Origin: Bacteroidales bacterium | GTDB lineage: Bacteria; Bacteroidota; Bacteroidia; Bacteroidales; GCA-2748055 | Direction: 5' to 3' | Length of the DNA stretch: 7,209 nucleotides | NCBI GenBank assembly: GCA_024763595.1 | Contig: JANTFK010000162.1 | Coordinates: forward strand, 1 to 7,209 | Translations under genes and position numbers: made by a program | In this document: piece by piece, positions 6,524-7,209 of the stretch | Layout: each line of letters begins with the position of its first letter | Position numbering within the stretch: the stretch's first letter is position 1 | Notes under the pieces: model-generated | Database searches by the model: none | What the model saw: only the letters and a program-made list of their open reading frames with translations | What the model was told of the DNA's origin: nothing

Positions 6524-6532
6524 TTATCCACA
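6524..6532 (+). promoter_or_regulatory. Perfect DnaA box (TTATCCACA)
   Basis: TTATCCACA matches the DnaA-binding consensus TTATNCACA exactly. It lies in the 153-base spacer between the divergent STAS and SQR-like genes, about 73 bases before each start codon. I found no second exact copy nearby, so it is not an origin; it could be a regulatory DnaA site or chance. Confidence 0.4.
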
Positions 6533-6604
6533 AAAAACGGTGAACTAAAGTTTGCAGATACTTGTTATTATGGCAGACCTTTTAGTAAACATATACTTGC
6601 AATC

Positions 6605-7209
6605 ATGGATATTCTGGTTTTGGGTGCCGGAATCTCGGGACATACGGCAGCCGCATTCTTAAGAAAAAAACTGGGGAAGAAGCATTCAGTTACAGTTGTT
6701 ACTCCCAATTCCTATTACCATTGGATCCCTTCCAATATATGGGTTGGGGTGGGCCGGATGACGATCGACCAGGTAAGGTTTAAGCTGGAAAAGGTCTACA
6801 GGAGATGGGGCATCATTTTAAAACAGGCCAGAGCAGTGTCGATCCATCCCGAAGGGAATGAATCTGTGGACCGGGGTTATGTAACTATTGAATACACTTC
6901 ACCCGACCGCAAGGGCACAAAAGAAGAGGTGCAGTACGACTATCTGGTGAATGCCACGGGCCCGAAACTGAATTTTCAGAAAACACCTGGCCTGGGCCCT
7001 GAGGGCGGAAACACCGTTTCGGTCTGTTCATATGACCATGCGGCCCATGCATGGGAAGAACTGCAACGGGTAATTGAAAAACTGAAACAGGGTAAAAAGC
7101 AGAAAATTGTGGTAGGAACGGGCCATCCCATGGCCACCTGTCAGGGTGCAGCTTTCGAGTATACACTCAACATCGCATTTGAACTTAAGAAACAGAAGCT
7201 CTCCCACCT
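6605..7209 (+). CDS. Sulfide:quinone oxidoreductase-like FAD flavoprotein (partial, 3' end outside window)
   Basis: Translation from the ATG at 6605 stays open for 201 codons to the window end, about half of a normal protein of this family. The N-terminus is an FAD-binding Rossmann fold: MDILVLGAGISG with GxGxxG at 7-12. NSYYHWIPSNIWVGVG (35-50) resembles the loop after the second strand in SQR proteins, and NATGP at 116-120 is the usual ATG-type motif. Two cysteines fit catalytic positions of the SQR family: Cys141 in SVCSYDHA and Cys179 in MATCQGAAFEY, the latter matching the Cys-x-Gly-Ala-Ala signature seen in archaeal SQRs. SQR oxidises sulfide and passes electrons to the quinone pool at the membrane. 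The third redox cysteine and the C-terminal membrane anchor would lie beyond the window. Other members of the wider NADH dehydrogenase-like flavoprotein family are less likely but not excluded. The start is set by the fold. Confidence 0.82.
   Translation, partial: MDILVLGAGISGHTAAAFLRKKLGKKHSVTVVTPNSYYHWIPSNIWVGVGRMTIDQVRFKLEKVYRRWGIILKQARAVSIHPEGNESVDRGYVTIEYTSPDRKGTKEEVQYDYLVNATGPKLNFQKTPGLGPEGGNTVSVCSYDHAAHAWEELQRVIEKLKQGKKQKIVVGTGHPMATCQGAAFEYTLNIAFELKKQKLSH

Noticed and set aside
6486..6548. Tiny 20-codon open frame in the STAS/SQR spacer
   Set aside because: Very short, no ribosome-binding signal, and it runs straight through the DnaA box; open frames of this length are common by chance.
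6452..6604. Possible replication origin around the DnaA box
   Set aside because: Only one exact box is present, there is no AT-rich unwinding element with repeats, and dnaA or other origin-linked genes are not here.
6885..7166. - strand open frame opposite the SQR-like gene
   Set aside because: The + strand reading shows FAD-binding and cysteine motifs across the same stretch; the antisense product is Pro-rich without a domain.

Overview
This 7.2 kb window looks like an ordinary, gene-dense stretch of a Bacteroidota chromosome, probably a Bacteroidales or Marinilabiliales-type organism. The reasons are the 633-residue divergent PurF-like amidotransferase, a secreted SPOR protein whose signal peptide ends in a Leu-Gln-Gly-Gln motif, the lack of clear Shine-Dalgarno sequences before the starts, and two exact matches to the Bacteroidota -7 promoter element TAnnTTTG. 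The phylum is fairly secure; anything finer is a guess. I see no tRNA, rRNA, CRISPR array, transposase or insertion sequence.

Layout from left to right. The window opens inside the last 41 codons of an unrecognised basic protein on the + strand. It converges, with a 6-base gap, on a two-gene minus-strand unit (133-2510) that runs from a secreted SPOR-domain protein into the long PurF-like amidophosphoribosyltransferase. Divergent from that unit is a six-helix membrane protein of unknown role (2602-3264, +), which converges on yebC (3273-4013, -). Upstream of yebC in the same direction is a LiaF-like small membrane protein (4074-4607, -). miaB (4746-6071, +) diverges from it and converges on a single-domain STAS protein (6104-6451, -). 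The final gene (6605 onward, +) is a sulfide:quinone oxidoreductase-like flavoprotein cut by the window edge after 201 codons.

Most genes look like independent housekeeping or envelope functions: purine or amide transfer chemistry, translation (YebC, MiaB), envelope (SPOR, LiaF-like, membrane protein), signalling (STAS) and sulfide oxidation. The tight SPOR/PurF-like pair is the only clear operon. The most interesting points are that pair, the altered oxyanion-hole region and long C-terminal extension of the PurF-like protein, a G7 run in yebC where one extra base gives an immediate stop, a perfect DnaA box between the STAS and SQR-like genes, and the orphan STAS protein. I do not see a convincing new multi-gene system.
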